Part shown: positions 22,898 through 32,700 of the stretch, in pieces | Position numbering within the stretch: position 1 is the first letter of the stretch | Layout: each line of letters begins with the position of its first letter | Source: Quillaja saponaria | Lineage: Eukaryota > Streptophyta > Magnoliopsida > Fabales > Quillajaceae | Length of the DNA stretch: 64,000 bases | Assembly: GCA_029379385.1 (NCBI GenBank) | Contig: CM055605.1 | Location: forward strand, 7,537,001-7,601,000 | Direction: 5' to 3' | Program-made: the position numbers and the translations under genes | Notes under the pieces: generated by a model | What the model saw: only the letters and a program-made list of their open reading frames with translations | Databases searched by the model: none | Told to the model about the DNA's origin: nothing

Positions 22898-23887
22898 ATG
22901 CCCAGAATCACACTAATTTCGTATCTACTTGTCCTGCCTATTTTCTGGAGAATTGTTGGTTTTGGGTCAAGTATTGTTGGGTTTACCTGCTATGCTCTGA
23001 GTTCATCTTTTAATGAACTAATTGGAGGATGGAACCCATGGAAGCTAGTTGTTTACAGCACGGTAAGCTCTCTTTTTTCTGTAGTATTGTTATTCGCAAA
23101 GAATTTGGGTTTTCCAAAGAGTTTCTTGGTTAAAGCCCATGTTACTTATCTGGTTCTAATGATATCCTCTCTGTACTCATTTTACCAAGATAAAAGGAGT
23201 ACAACTGGGAAACAAGAAAACAAATATGGAACTACATTGAGCCTAATTTCTTCTTGTGCATTTGCTTTGATGTCTATGAGCTTGTCTAGGCTATTCCATA
23301 TGGGGTTCGACATTGGTGTATCAAATTTTTTCCTTGGATGCATCATGGTTTCGTTTTTGAAATTGAATTTTAAATTGTCTATTGCTGGTGCCATTATCTG
23401 CTATTTGCTTACTTATATCCGGTCCTACTCGGATTCCCAACGAGAAAGACAAGGCCAATTTTTAACAGACACTGCTGGTTATGTAGAGCATTTAGTTGTA
23501 GATATTGATGCAGGCAACGATGGTATAGTCAGTGCAGTTGGTGATGGCAGCCAACAAGAATTGGTTAGAGGAACAGGAGTTGTGGATGACAGTCCTGTTT
23601 ACAAACTTGCAAAATTGGTCCTTACTTCAGTTTTCAGAAATACCAATTTAGACACTATCTGGGTACGTAGGAACATTTCAATGACCCAAATTCATATTTG
23701 TCCAAGAAGAATTGCAAACTTGTACCTGATGAATGCCCTCTCTTGTACTCGAGGCTCCAGTCATCCAACCCATCAGAGTCCGGTACCAATTTTTAAATAT
23801 AAAACTAAATAAATCATTCAACCTAAGTTTTAGACTCTAAATTAATTAGAGTCGGTTATACATATTATTTTCTGTTATTTGCAGTAA
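22898..23887 (+). CDS. Unrecognised multi-pass membrane protein
   Basis: I do not recognise the family. The first ATG in frame (22898) gives MPRITLISYLLVLPIF. Hydrophobic segments fall at about residues 7-33, 50-68, 80-96, 113-132, 141-155 and 158-174, so perhaps six membrane spans. A polar, acidic tail with no obvious motif follows, ending VYKLAKLVLTSVFRN. A GTACGT donor after Trp255 (23662/23663) and a TTTGCAG acceptor at 23884 would place a TAA immediately after Trp255, giving 255 residues. Read straight through, the frame continues to a stop ending at 23812 (304 residues). Acidic coding-like blocks with good splice signals downstream (26556-26607, 26753-26768, 26829-26920) could be further exons, but their phase does not join this one directly. 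No nucleotide-binding or enzymatic motif is visible. Confidence 0.6.
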
Positions 23888-23928
23888 TTTTGAAGTTAAT
23901 TTGGGTCATTGAAATGTTCCTACGTACC
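23662..23928. repeat. Perfect 31-bp inverted repeat spanning a splice donor
   Basis: Arm 1 (23662-23692, starting GGTACGTAGGAACATTTC) and arm 2 (23898-23928, ending CCTACGTACC) are exact reverse complements with 205 bases between. Arm 1 begins on the last base of the predicted exon and contains the GTACGT donor. Arm 2 lies 13 bases beyond the TTTGCAG acceptor. Inside the loop a 21-base palindrome (GACTCTAA...TTAGAGTC) sits near 23834-23854. Confidence 0.9.
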
Positions 23929-24546
23929 TAATTTCAGTTGTAAGAGGTAGATTTTGTGGGTTATATGCGGGGCCACCTGTGTTTTTATGAAGAAAAATTG
24001 GTAGAGAGAGAATATGTCCGTGTAACCATCACACATATGTTTATGTTTAATGAATGATACATTTTTCTTTAATAGGCTACCCTAAAAGTTAAGTAATCAT
24101 ATATTTTTGTAATAAAAATTAATGATAATATGAAAAGTTAAAAATTGAGAAAATTAAAAAAGAAAGAAAATGAGAAACTTAGTGATGAATAAAAATAAAT
24201 GTAAGAACCAAATTAAAATAATAGTATTATCATTGACATATGAAACTTTAAACATTTTAAAGAATTAATAGTATTATCATAACATCACATGTTATAGATA
24301 AATAATTTTATGAATATTCAAACCTGTTTGTTTTCCGTCTCAAGGAAAAACAATATTCCTGCAATGTGAATTCAACTTTAGTCCAAGCTTGAAAGGAAAA
24401 GATTACACAAATAGTGCTTCCAATAAAAAATTTAAACAAAAGTAGTATTACCAATTGATACCTCCATATAGTATAATATTATCCGACACAAATGAAAAGA
24501 AAATAGATCAAGTAAAATAATTCAAGAAAACACTCTAAAATCAACA

Positions 24547-24890
24547 CTATAAGAAATAAACTTATATGCATATGTCAGTTCCAAACGAAAAAAGTGTTAT
24601 CGCAAATGCAAATGCAAATGCCTCTAGATGCAGATAAATAGACACAGTAACCCAAAACTTAGATACTATTATCTACGTCTATGTAGGCGTAGAAGGTATC
24701 GGTGTCTATATTTATGCATCAGCAAGGCAGATGCAAAATCTAGACTCTATTAATATTTATCCATGCATCCAAGTTTGTCCCACAAACACTAAAACGCAGA
24801 CACAAAATTGTTTGCTAACATAGATTGGCAGACATAGTTTGACTGTGGTATTCTGCGTCTGTAATTTGCAGATGCACTTTAATTTATTTA
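24547..24890. mobile_element. Possible CACTA-type terminal fragment
   Basis: CACTATAAGAAATAAAC at 24547 resembles the ends of plant CACTA elements. It is followed by repeated GCAGATGC / GCAAATGC-type short motifs like subterminal repeats. I found neither the opposite terminus nor a 3-bp duplication, so this is a fragment at best. Confidence 0.3.
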
Positions 24891-25249
24891 TTTATTATTA
24901 TTATTGTCTACATGGACGCAAATAAGCACTTTCCGATAGTAATTTTTTTCAATTTTATACCTATTAATATCAGTATGGAATCATATTTTATGCTTAAATT
25001 CAAAGTTTTCTATTTTAAAAAAATATTTTACAAAAAACATCAGATCAAAGTTTATAAGAAAGCTTTTAAAAACATATATAGAGCTAAAAATCATCTCCTA
25101 ATCTTAAGTTTTCATCATCTGGATCTTGCTTATCATTTTGCTGACTTAGGTACGATAACCAGGATATAAGAGGTGCAACCTGAAAGAGTGAAAATAAATA
25201 AGTTATAAATTATACTTGACTTAATATACATATAAGTTAAAACTCTAAT

Positions 25250-25670
25250 TTGAACAAAGCCAAATTTACAAACTTTTTCCTTGCATTTCGTCTCTTTTTA
25301 CAAGGTCTTATTCGTCTCCACGGTTGTGCCAGTACTCTCATAATCTGAAACAAACTTTTACTTGACTTTTTTGCCTCCTGAACACAAATTTACAAAGCTT
25401 TTGCCTTGAAGCTGTAACTTTGGCTTAATATCCTAACTGTTGATCAAAATAACATTTTATTTTTTCTATAAGTTTTATTCATCCCCATGGTCGAGTCGGT
25501 ACTCCTGGAATCCGAAACGAACTTGTACTTGATCATTTTGCCCACAAAATCCAAATTTGCAAAGCTTTTGACTTGAAATGGTCTAATATCTTAACTTTTG
25601 ATCCCAATGACATTTTATTTTTTCCTACATGTCTTATTCATCTCCACGGTTGGGCTAGTACTCCCGAAAC
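25250..25670. repeat. Diverged tandem repeat, about 150-167-bp period, nearly three copies
   Basis: Landmark blocks recur. AAATTTACAAAGCTTTTGCC-type blocks occur at about 25262, 25386 and 25552, and CTTATTCATCTCCACGGTTG-type blocks with GTACTC at about 25307, 25474 and 25627. Spacing is irregular, so the copies are old. The interval has no coding frame. Confidence 0.7.
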
Positions 25671-25821
25671 CCCGAATGATTATGCAACTTACAAGATTAG
25701 AACAATATTCAAGTTCTAGACTATGTAGTGCATCAGGCATGTACATAAGGGAATACCTAATTGGTCTACCACCTTGGTGGTACAAGTTTTATATATTGTA
25801 AGAGAAAGGATATGTTTTGGG

Positions 25822-26513
25822 CAAGGTTCAAAAATTTATGTCGAAACATGCAAAACGTTTTCGTTTCCACACTATCTGAAGCGAAACTTACTTACAAAAA
25901 TGCAATTATGAAATTTCGATCGAAACATGGTCATTTTCACCGTTTTCACACGATTCAGGATCATTTCAACTGTTTTGATCTTATATGATGTATTGTTCAA
26001 ATGATATATCATAGTAAGGATAATTTTCTTAGGATTTCATGCAGGTTAGGTCTCTTTGTCTTTTATTTATTATTTTTTTAATACAAATATTTTGTATTAA
26101 TTTAGTTTAACTTAGTAATGGATAATTTTAAATTTTCAAGTCATAAATATGGTAGTTCAAATTAAAAGTTCATTAAATATGGATTGAGTAATACTATTAA
26201 TTTCCTCTTAAACAGTTTTAAAATTCTGGATATGCACTTGTTATTCCAATGTTGGTTGGATGTGATTGTAATTTAATATTTTTTCCTCAATTTGTATATC
26301 TATGGTAAGAATTTTACTTTGATATGTATTTAATAGTATTCTATGTACTAAATTAATTAAGTTGGATACTTATATGATATGTGTTTTATTATATATTTTT
26401 ATGCATTTTAAAAAAAAAATTAGTGTTTTCATGCAATTTTCATATTATTTCCCGAATCATTTCCGTTTTCAGAATTATCGAAAAGGTGCTTCGAATCGAA
26501 TTTTAATTTCTTG
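25822..26513. mobile_element. hAT-like non-autonomous element, copy 1 (692 bp)
   Basis: Starts CAAGGTTCAAAAATTT and ends ...TTTCTTG, with imperfect terminal inverted repeats. It is flanked by an 8-bp near-duplication, GTTTTGGG (25814-25821) and GTTTTGGC (26514-26521). An 8-bp target duplication and C-A-G-G-like termini suit the hAT superfamily. Interior blocks (GGATTTCA near 26030, GTTGGTTGGATGTGATTGTA near 26251) are shared with the copy at 39458-40263. There is no transposase. Confidence 0.75.
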
Positions 26514-26555
26514 GTTTTGGCCATGCCAATTTTATGTACATTTAAATCTGAACAG

Positions 26556-26920
26556 TGTACACCAAGAAGAAAACGCAAATGGCAAACCAGAAGAAGAGAG
26601 AGCACAGGTTATGCAAATGCTTAAACACTAATGACTAATCAATTTATGTCTACTAAAGTCTAATGTCACTGAGGACAAAGTTTATTTTTTTAAGCTGTGA
26701 ACTTTCTTGTTTACTTGATCATTGGACGCAACCCTTTATTATTTTCTTATAGGCAGTACCGCATGAAGGTATCTTCTGTTCTTTGAGTTAAAATATATTG
26801 AACATTTGTCCATAAAGAATTTGTTTAGTTTCAGAACAGAAACATAAGGGCAGGAGAATATTACTTGTTATCCATAATGGTACAGATGGCCCTCGTATCT
26901 GTACAGTATGTACTAACTAA
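26556..26920 (+). other. Possible additional coding exons (unassigned)
   Basis: Three blocks on the plus strand have good splice signals and mutually compatible phases: 26556-26607 (reads VHQEENANGKPEEERAQ), 26753-26768 (AVPHE) and 26829-26920 (SEQKHKGRRILLVIHNGTDG, ending at a stop). Their purine-rich, acidic composition differs from the surrounding AT-rich DNA. They may be the 3' end of the membrane-protein gene at 22.9 kb, interrupted by transposon-filled introns, but an exon of the right phase between them was not found. Confidence 0.25.
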
Positions 26921-28260
26921 GAAAATATAGCTCAGTTTGCCTAAAGCGGCAGCAGAGTTGCGTGTCTCAGGCAATCCACCATTGTCAATGCTATTGTCTT
27001 TTACTGGCTGAAGACAAAGAAAGCTCTAGTACTAGTATGTTGGTGGGACAAATGAAGGCTGTCCCACAGCATTGATGATTAAAAAAAACCAGTGTACTGG
27101 CATGCACCCACGTTGATGTTCAATTGTAATGTGGGTCTCACTCAAATATACTAGTAATAGAGTAAGATGAAGATGGATGTGTGGCAATTTAGATGTGTCT
27201 ACCTCTCCCTGAATTCTTAGACTGGCACTCTCACTGTCTCTCTTTTGAAACTAATCCCAATATAACCAAAAGCAAAAGCCCCAGTCACTATTTTCTGTTA
27301 CTTCTTAAAGCTATGATGCCTTCCATGACCTTATCTTCTACAGCTCTATTCTCTTTTACAGTTTTACTTTTTATAGTAAACAATTAAATACACTTCCACC
27401 CATTTCTGGGTCTGGGTTTCTGGTTGTGGCCTGTGGATATTCCTGCCAGAAGAGAAACATAATTACCAAAGTTGTTGTGAAGGTGGTTTCACACTTGCAT
27501 ATGGATGGTTGTTTTATCTGTGAAATTTTACATTATCTCTCATAAATGATGTCTACGTTTTTTTTTTTCTTATTATTTTTCAACACTCCTTTCTGGCTTT
27601 CTGCTTGTTGTAGAGTTTTAAGCATAACACCAAGCAACATAAATGTTACTTGCCTCAAATTCTTTCTGCACATTCTATCAGTGATTCATTACTGCAAGTC
27701 TTGCAACATGTAAAGTGATGCCAACTTGTTATTAAATTCTCACTGAGACTGGTACCACCCGTACTGAAAAGGATATTTGCATTAGATTCCATTTAAGGAA
27801 AAACATCAAAGGTTAAATTGTTTGATGTCTAAATGTTTGTCCAATCATAAATTCGAATTGATTTCACCTTAATGATGTTAAAATACAAAAAAACATGACA
27901 AATCATATGATCTATTTCGAATTCGACTCAACAATTTCAATTTGAGTCTTGTTATGATTTATTGTCATCCTTATATGTTCAATCAATGAAATCACGTAAT
28001 AACAATAATTATATTGAATGTGTAATTTGTTGCGTGCAAGTAGATGGATCCATGAAAGATGACATGTTACATGTATATTGCCACGTGTTGTGATATGATT
28101 GATACTTGTCACACTTGGAATGATATGGCACTCAAGAAATTAAACTGATTGCATTCAGTACTATTTTCCTTTTTTCATTTTTTCTATGTAACCTTACCTC
28201 ACATGACATGAAAGAAAGTGCCCCATAAATGGACCTTTTTTGCTTTAACAAATGTGCTTT
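26921..28260. other. Intergenic interval upstream of the RING gene
   Basis: About 1.3 kb with no supportable gene. Composition is more balanced than the transposon-rich intervals. It probably contains the promoter region of the RING-H2 gene. Nothing else is recognised. Confidence 0.6.
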
Positions 28261-28279
28261 CCTTGCTGCCCAGGTTCCT

Positions 28280-28287
28280 TATTTATA
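28280..28287 (+). promoter_or_regulatory. Probable TATA box of the RING-H2 gene
   Basis: TATTTATA lies 128-135 bases before the start codon at 28415, with CT-rich leader sequence between. Assigned by position and sequence only. Confidence 0.35.
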
Positions 28288-28414
28288 GACCATACCACAA
28301 GCCATCTCTCTCCCCCACAGACTCTCTGATCAACCACTTTATTCATGAAGACAAAAACCTGAAAATTTGTAATATTCTTTTTTGCTTTTCTGCCATAGAC
28401 CCAGAACAAGGAAA

Positions 28415-28942
28415 ATGCGGCCATCACCAGCAACAACCATAGCTGTCCACTCAATTCGCATCTCACCACCTTTAACTTCTCCAACAACATCATGTGATCC
28501 TCCCCATGATTGCAGATGGCGCCCTTATTCCACTGCTAAAGATTTCGAAGCAAACGCAGCTATGGTCCTCGTCCTCCTCCTCTGTGCAGTTTTATGTGCT
28601 TTAGCTCTCAATGCTGCAATCCGCTGCTTCTTACGAGGTGGTGGCGGTGGCGGTGGCGGTGGCAGCGGCCAATCAACATCATCAGACCACCGACTACCCG
28701 AAACCCAACAAGAAAAGCAGCAGAAAAAGCCAACCACAAATCTAGTGGAGATGAAGCTGGCAAAAGCAGAAGGTGAGTGCGCCATCTGTTTGACAGAATT
28801 CGTGGAAGGAGAAAACGTTCAAGTTTTGGGAATTTGCAAGCACGAGTTTCACGCCCAATGCATTCAAAAGTGGTTGTGTTCGCAGTCTTCTTGTCCCACT
28901 TGTCGTTGCAGCTGTGTCCAAGAATCTGAGTTAACTAGCTAG
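28415..28942 (+). CDS. RING-H2 finger protein, ATL-type E3 ubiquitin ligase
   Basis: Single-exon gene of 175 residues, the usual form for the ATL family, whose members are membrane-anchored RING-H2 ubiquitin ligases. Residues 49-67 (AMVLVLLLCAVLCALALNA) form one membrane span. Residues 75-83 are a Gly run encoded by GGT/GGC repeats. The RING-H2 lies at about 122-163: CAIC, then GICKHEFHAQC, then WLCSQSSCPTC, with all eight Cys/His ligands in C3H2C3 order and the conserved Trp. The frame is open upstream to 28382; MRPSPATT at 28415 was chosen because ATL proteins have short N-termini and the upstream residues look like leader sequence. Substrate and partner E2 are unknown. Closest in overall shape to the small ATL8/ATL79/ATL80-type members, but no exact orthologue is claimed. 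Confidence 0.92.
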   Translation: MRPSPATTIAVHSIRISPPLTSPTTSCDPPHDCRWRPYSTAKDFEANAAMVLVLLLCAVLCALALNAAIRCFLRGGGGGGGGGSGQSTSSDHRLPETQQEKQQKKPTTNLVEMKLAKAEGECAICLTEFVEGENVQVLGICKHEFHAQCIQKWLCSQSSCPTCRCSCVQESELTS

Positions 28943-29751
28943 GCATGCACTTTCCCTTTTTCTCTGTACATTTTGTGTTCAAGAACCTGCTTTTGAGGTT
29001 TTGAGTAAGAGAAACAATTTCCATGAATATGATAGAGTAATATGTAGTAGCATTGCCTAATAAATGAAGGAATATTGTATTTTTATTCTTGGGTACATTT
29101 ATTCTTGTTTTCTTATGTCAGTGAAGAAAAGAAACTGCTGCATTCACTTCTCAGAGCTGAGCTAGCTGAGTGGAACCACACTTCACAAATTTAGTGAAGG
29201 AGCACTTTGGCAGGCTAATACTACACAATTTATCCAAAGAATCACAACTGGCCATGGCTTTTTTTTTGTTTTCTTTTCTTTTTCTGTCCTCAAGAAAAGT
29301 TTGAAGTCCTGCATATATTGCCTGTAGATTTATCCCCACGGCCTCATTCCCTCTTTTAACTTTGCTATGCTTACTTCTTGTTAACAAGGAGAAGATAGAA
29401 AACATTTCTGTCAGTTTTAATGTTCTGTACCATATCCCTTATTCAGGACCTGATTATCAGCTGCTAGAACAAAAGTTCCCAAAACAAAGGGAATTTGCAT
29501 AAACAAACACAACAGAGTGGACAAAGCAAGAAACTTTCTGGTTTTCTCAAGTTAATGGATAGCAACAACTAGTATTTTCTAATATGAAATATTGCTCAAG
29601 TGATCCAAATTTTCAGTGCTAACAAAACGGGCAACTTTTTAGTAAGATACTTAACAGAAGTTTTACATTTTGATAAAATAGTCAATAGATACACAAAATT
29701 ACATCTGCCACTCTGTAATAGTCAAACCTTACAAGCTCTTGCAGGCTCAGT
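28943..29751. other. Convergent intergenic interval
   Basis: About 0.8 kb between the RING-H2 stop (plus) and the CDC50 stop (minus). It should hold the 3' untranslated regions of both genes; AATAAATG near 29060 could serve the RING gene. No further gene is seen. Confidence 0.6.
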
Positions 29752-32700
29752 TTAGTGACCTCCTGGAGCCCTATTCCAAGACAAATAAGAGGGATCGCCA
29801 AGTTGTCTAGCAATAAGAAACAGAGAGCAACACGGAGAGATTAGTTACCATTAACAAATTTCTGGAAGAAAAAAAAATCAGGGCAATTAGCAAACTAAAT
29901 GGAAATTTAAGTAATTTACCTTGGCTTGACAAAGTATACAATAGTGAAAGCCATAGCCAAAAAGAAGCACAATCCCCCAACAGTTAGATAAGCAATGCCG
30001 AGGAAGTCATTCTTTCCACCCAGCCAGCTAGTAGTTGATAGTACAAGTTTCTTCTTCCCATTAAAACTGTACGTGTTGTAGTGGTTCTCCAATGTCACTT
30101 GTAAGACATCACCTTGCTGGAGATCCTCCTCTATCTTTCCATACAGCTTCCTAAAAGTTGGCAGAGCTGCAGTTCTCATCCAGACAATTAGATCCTCCTG
30201 GTCACTCAACTGTAATATTAAAAGTGTTATGGATTTCATCATTTAAATTACAAATTCTGAAGACCTACAAAATCTACACCTATATCTATATAGATATGTA
30301 AATCCAAATAAGGGCAAGGAGGAGGAAAAGATCAAACTTACAGGTATGTTTGTACTGAGATTTGCACCACCTATAAGAGAGCCACTCTGGAAGTTTTTAG
30401 GAAAAACATTTTTTCCAAATTTGTGCTCTCTGTCACTCTTCCAAGAAATACCTTTCTTATTCACTGTCAAATTACGGTTCTTGTTGGAAAATGTATAAGT
30501 ATCGTTGAACAAACTCCAAGCAATAAGACCACAAGGTACAATTGGCTGCCCATTTGCACTGTCTTCAGGCTTACAAGCGCTTACAGAATTTGCACTTTTT
30601 GGGTTTTTTAACTGCTCATCACTTCGGCTCTTCACATACCTGAATCATACAAAATCTACGATTAAAAATTAAATTCACCAATGATGGACTAATTTCCATT
30701 ACACTCAATTTCAACCACCAGCCTCCAAAAAGAAACATTCTACATCAAACACATTAAAGTGATAAATTATGGATAATACGTGATTTATTATGTAAATCAA
30801 ATATATCTGATGAAATATTGATGAATCAACAAATCCAATGTCATAAAAACAGCAGTCTACTATCACCTTTTTCTGCTGTTTTTCAGTTTTCAAATAACAA
30901 GACAATATAATCACAGTTACTATAGCAACATATATCATAATCTCTTGATAAAAATATTTTAAAGATTTTACATGATTGCTTTATATGACATTCTTATTGG
31001 TTACTAAATTATTGATTGGTTTTTATTTTTCCTATGTTTATTCCATTATGTATAATAGCTTTTATTATGTTAAAGAAAAATCCTGGTGTAATCGTATGAC
31101 CGTATGAGGTTTCATTTGTTTATCACAAATTTATTAGAATTGCAAAAATGCTTTTGCAACTAGTGTTAGTATCAGCACAACATAGAAGCCTGTCAAAAAC
31201 AATTAGTAATCTCCCCCATCATCCAGATAATTTCAAGTTACTGGATAGTGACAAGCCCAAACAGGATTGCAGTTGTAACAATATAGTAATGTTGGTTACT
31301 TCTTTTTGAAATAAGTAATGATTTTATTAAAATAAAAAGAGGCAACATCCTTGTACACAAGGCAGGTACTGGCATACCTCACCAAAGGTCAAAAAACAAC
31401 AAACGCTAAAAATTACAATTTAAACCATCTAACAAATCTAAAAAAGACCCAGTAGAATAATAAGAGGGGATGGATAGACATCCATGTATACCACATATTT
31501 AAAAAAGTCATTTTCAAATTACCTAGTGATGTGAATACTTTCTTAGCAAAGTGCCATTGAAATGACTAAAGCATAATAATGCTTAAATTAGAAACAACTG
31601 ATCGCGTATGAGGTTTTAAAATAAAAAACATAGTTTCACAAGAAAAAAATGTGATGACAAAAGATAAAGAAACAATAAGAGTGTGAGGCCACTGATCAGT
31701 GATTTACCTACATTTCTTCTCCATGAAGTCATGAGAAAATTCAAGTGTAAAAAGAAAGAAAGAAAAGAAAACAGTTATTTGATAGAGACCTATAAGACCA
31801 ATCCTATTGCAAATTTATGCATAGATGTTAGCATCAATAAATCATGGATAATGAGTACATGAGAAATAAAAAAGATACATACCGGCGATGATTCTGGTAG
31901 AAGTTGTCAAGCTGATAGTAAACATAAATAGGCTGCTTCATATGTTTTGGCACCTTCATGGAAGAGCATGATAGACAAAGATAAAACATTATTGTGTCAC
32001 CTCAATTGTATTCATCTATCCACCAAGAGCACTTTATTACATAATGAAAAATGGATAATAGCTTTAACAGCCAAAAGTACTAGAACCGATCATGGTTCTG
32101 GCATTAATTGTATGATGATGACTATAATGATAATGACAGAATGAAAAGCTATCAAGGAATCTTACTGTTATATTTTTGTTGCAGGTTTTATCTGCTTTGC
32201 TTTGGATGAATGCAACTTTGTTGTTTCTAAAGTTTTCTGGTATGCAGTCAGTTTCATACCTTTCAACAATTTCAACAACCTAACAGAAAAGCAGAGCATC
32301 TCAGCAATTTGATAAGGAACTGCAAACATGAATTCAAAACCTATTATTGCACTCAAGCGTACATCTCGTGAAGCATATAAGGAAGCCACTCCAATGGGAA
32401 CGAAGACAATAGTGACAAGCATGAATGCTGAAATCACCTGCAGGAAGAAATTTGACTTAAAACGTTTCTTACAGATGCAGATAAATAGATATCAGAAGTA
32501 TGGTTATCTTACCACTCGTGGAGTAAGAATTGGCTTGCATGCTGGAAGTTCTTGTTGAGTAAACCTTGAATCTGAAAGTGGTAAATATTTTTGTAAAGAG
32601 AATTGTCATTGGACTTAAAGTTAGATAAGTAATCAAGTACAACTAGAAAGAGGGGGGAAGAGAGAGGAAAAAATAAACTCCTGCTGATGACTGTTAAAGA

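Noticed and set aside
28525..28785. Minus-strand frame with a Pro run
   Set aside because: It is the complement of the Gly-encoding repeat in the RING-H2 gene, not an independent gene.
31290..31480. LINE 3' end in ALIS intron 5
   Set aside because: A TTTTATTAAAATAAAAAGAG stretch and the following block resemble LINE tails, but no coding remnant or target duplication was found.
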